This document shows positions 13,342-14,445 of a stretch of 14,445 nt of DNA, in pieces (positions within the stretch are counted from its first letter, which is position 1; each line of letters starts with the position of its first letter). The stretch is from an uncultured Treponema sp. (lineage in GTDB: Bacteria; Spirochaetota; Spirochaetia; Treponematales; Treponemataceae), in NCBI GenBank assembly GCA_947167745.1, contig CAMVJE010000036.1:1-14445 (forward strand), given 5' to 3'. A model generated the notes under the pieces. That model had not been told where the DNA came from and ran no database searches. It was given only the letters and a program-made list of their open reading frames with translations. The translations under genes were made by a program, and so were the position numbers.

Positions 13342-14445
13342 TTAATTGAACTGGTTTCTCCAGACGGTAATCCGCTCATCAATTGATTTTATTTCAGTTT
13401 TTAAATCTGTATTTACGGCCTCAGAAAGATACGGAAGAATAACCCTTTCTTTTAAGCTTTCCCAGCGGGAAGGAAGAGGAAGAGGTGCGACAAGAGAGTC
13501 TTCAAGAGGCATTTTTCCTAAAAGTGATTTGTAGTAAGCCGGGAAAACACGGTCATTCACGCTTTTGATTGATGAAAAACCGCGACAGATACCAAATGAT
13601 TTTGTATCTAGATCCATACGATTTGTTCTTTCGAGAAGATTTTTTTGCGTAGATTCCATGAAAAACCAGTTTATAAATTCGTATGCGGCACTGGTGTTTT
13701 TGGTTTTTCGATAGATTCCAAGACTTGTAATTGTATCATTTACATAAACTTTTTCAGCCTCAGAAAACCATCTGAAAGAAATATTTTCCGTCTCCATGCT
13801 GGAAATATTAAAGAAAGCATCACTTGTCGTATACACAAAGAGACAGCGATCAGAATTAACAAGTTTGTGAGCCGGGGTGTAAAGATATTTGAAAGAAAAA
13901 TCCTGTTCGACTGAAGTTCCGCCGTTTTTGTCCTGAGACCAGTTTCTGACAAATTCTAATACCTCATCCAGCTTTTGCGGATTCCATGAAAAAGCAGAGT
14001 TCTTCTCACCAAAAGCACAATTGTTTGCTTTCATTAATTGATAGACAAAATTGATATTCCAGGAAGGAGCATACCCCATTTTTGTAAAAATTTCTTCTTT
14101 TGACTTCTGATTATAAAGAGCACCTGAATCTCTGATTTCACTTCCGTCAATCAGCAGACTTCCTGAGACTAAATCATGATTCTTCTGAGAATAAATCATC
14201 GTTGGTAAGTTAAAACTCACAGGAATCAAATACTGCCGGCCATTGACTTTCCCGTATTCCAGAAGTGGAGCATACATTGAAGAAGGATTTATCTGACTGC
14301 GGTTGAAAACCCTATCAACTGCGGCAAAATTTTTTTTGACCCGTGAATTTCGCAAAAAGGAACCGATTACGATATCCGGGTTCTGCTCGTCCTTAGCTGG
14401 TGGCAGGGATGAAGCAAGTTTTTCTTTATAAACGACCACGGCCTT
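13342..14445 (-). CDS. ABC transporter extracellular solute-binding protein, N-terminus beyond the window
   Basis: The frame stays open to the window edge; about 367 residues are visible. No signal peptide or lipobox is seen, so the N-terminus is missing and the GTG at 14439 is not the true start. Features of the family 1 sugar-type binding proteins: PDIVIGSF near the N-terminus, then YAPLLEYGKVNGRQYLIPVSFNLPTMIYSQK, the segment in this fold that reads target, dGk-Y-iP, then a tyrosine-rich strand. Near the C-terminus AAYEFINWFFMESTQKNLLERT is the usual helix before the hinge, and LKERVILPYLSEAVNTDLKTEIKSIDERI matches the final helices. I infer an envelope-anchored binding protein for a sugar or other small solute. 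The permease genes are not in view. Confidence 0.8.
   Translation of the reverse strand, partial: KAVVVYKEKLASSLPPAKDEQNPDIVIGSFLRNSRVKKNFAAVDRVFNRSQINPSSMYAPLLEYGKVNGRQYLIPVSFNLPTMIYSQKNHDLVSGSLLIDGSEIRDSGALYNQKSKEEIFTKMGYAPSWNINFVYQLMKANNCAFGEKNSAFSWNPQKLDEVLEFVRNWSQDKNGGTSVEQDFSFKYLYTPAHKLVNSDRCLFVYTTSDAFFNISSMETENISFRWFSEAEKVYVNDTITSLGIYRKTKNTSAAYEFINWFFMESTQKNLLERTNRMDLDTKSFGICRGFSSIKSVNDRVFPAYYKSLLGKMPLEDSLVAPLPLPSRWESLKERVILPYLSEAVNTDLKTEIKSIDERITVWRNQFN

Noticed and set aside
14437..14439. GTG as the start of the solute-binding protein
   Set aside because: The frame stays open to the window edge and the protein would lack the signal peptide or lipobox needed for export, so the true start lies outside.

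Overview
The window looks like chromosomal core DNA from a spirochaete, most likely a commensal or rumen-type Treponema. The main reasons are the EF-G type (G1 motif AHIDSGKT with a long mitochondrial-EF-G1-like switch region), the overlapping polA-coaE pair, the style of the DNA polymerase I, AT-rich spacers with long T runs, and small treponeme-like orphan genes. This assignment rests on remembered family features, not on a search. No prophage, transposase, CRISPR array, rRNA or tRNA was recognised.

Layout, left to right. (1) 97-3476: polA, a full three-domain DNA polymerase I with intact proofreading motifs, overlapping by one base (TAATG) a dephospho-CoA kinase gene with an unusual P-loop. 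(2) 3623-4573: a membrane-anchored SPOR-domain cell-envelope protein, closed by a strong terminator. (3) 4697-6208: an unrecognised secreted protein, probably an outer-membrane beta-barrel. (4) 6288-9069: a well-promoted two-gene unit, EF-G (spirochaete/mitochondrial EFG1 type) followed after 10 bases by a small KaiC/RecA-like P-loop protein of unknown function, whose ribosome-binding site overlaps the EF-G stop codon. (5) 9070-9387: a 318-base gene-free stretch holding a CACAGAG/CTCTGTG inverted repeat, a strong terminator, a sigma70-type promoter and a GC-rich three-hairpin element in the predicted leader of ychF. (6) 9388-10518: ychF. (7) 10644-11375 (minus) and 11435-12757 (plus): a rhomboid protease and an ArsB/NhaD-type ion transporter, divergent from a 59-base spacer with a palindromic -10 box. 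(8) 12870-13265 (minus): an orphan 131-residue protein. (9) 13342-14445 (minus): the C-terminal part of an ABC solute-binding protein running off the right edge.

The most striking non-coding signal is a 109-base element present twice in opposite orientation (10516-10624 plus, 12764-12872 minus), about 90% identical with no gaps. Each copy folds into three consecutive hairpins, and several of the differences are compensatory pairs that keep the stems intact. Each copy begins exactly with the TAG stop codon of an unrelated gene (ychF; the orphan gene) and lies in its sense direction between convergent genes. It looks like a dispersed structured repeat associated with gene 3' ends.

Two genes (polA and the transporter) have a perfect TATAAT box 6-7 bases before the ATG and no Shine-Dalgarno, which predicts leaderless transcripts. 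Other genes (fusA, the KaiC-like gene, ychF, the SPOR gene, the orphan) have normal ribosome-binding sites.
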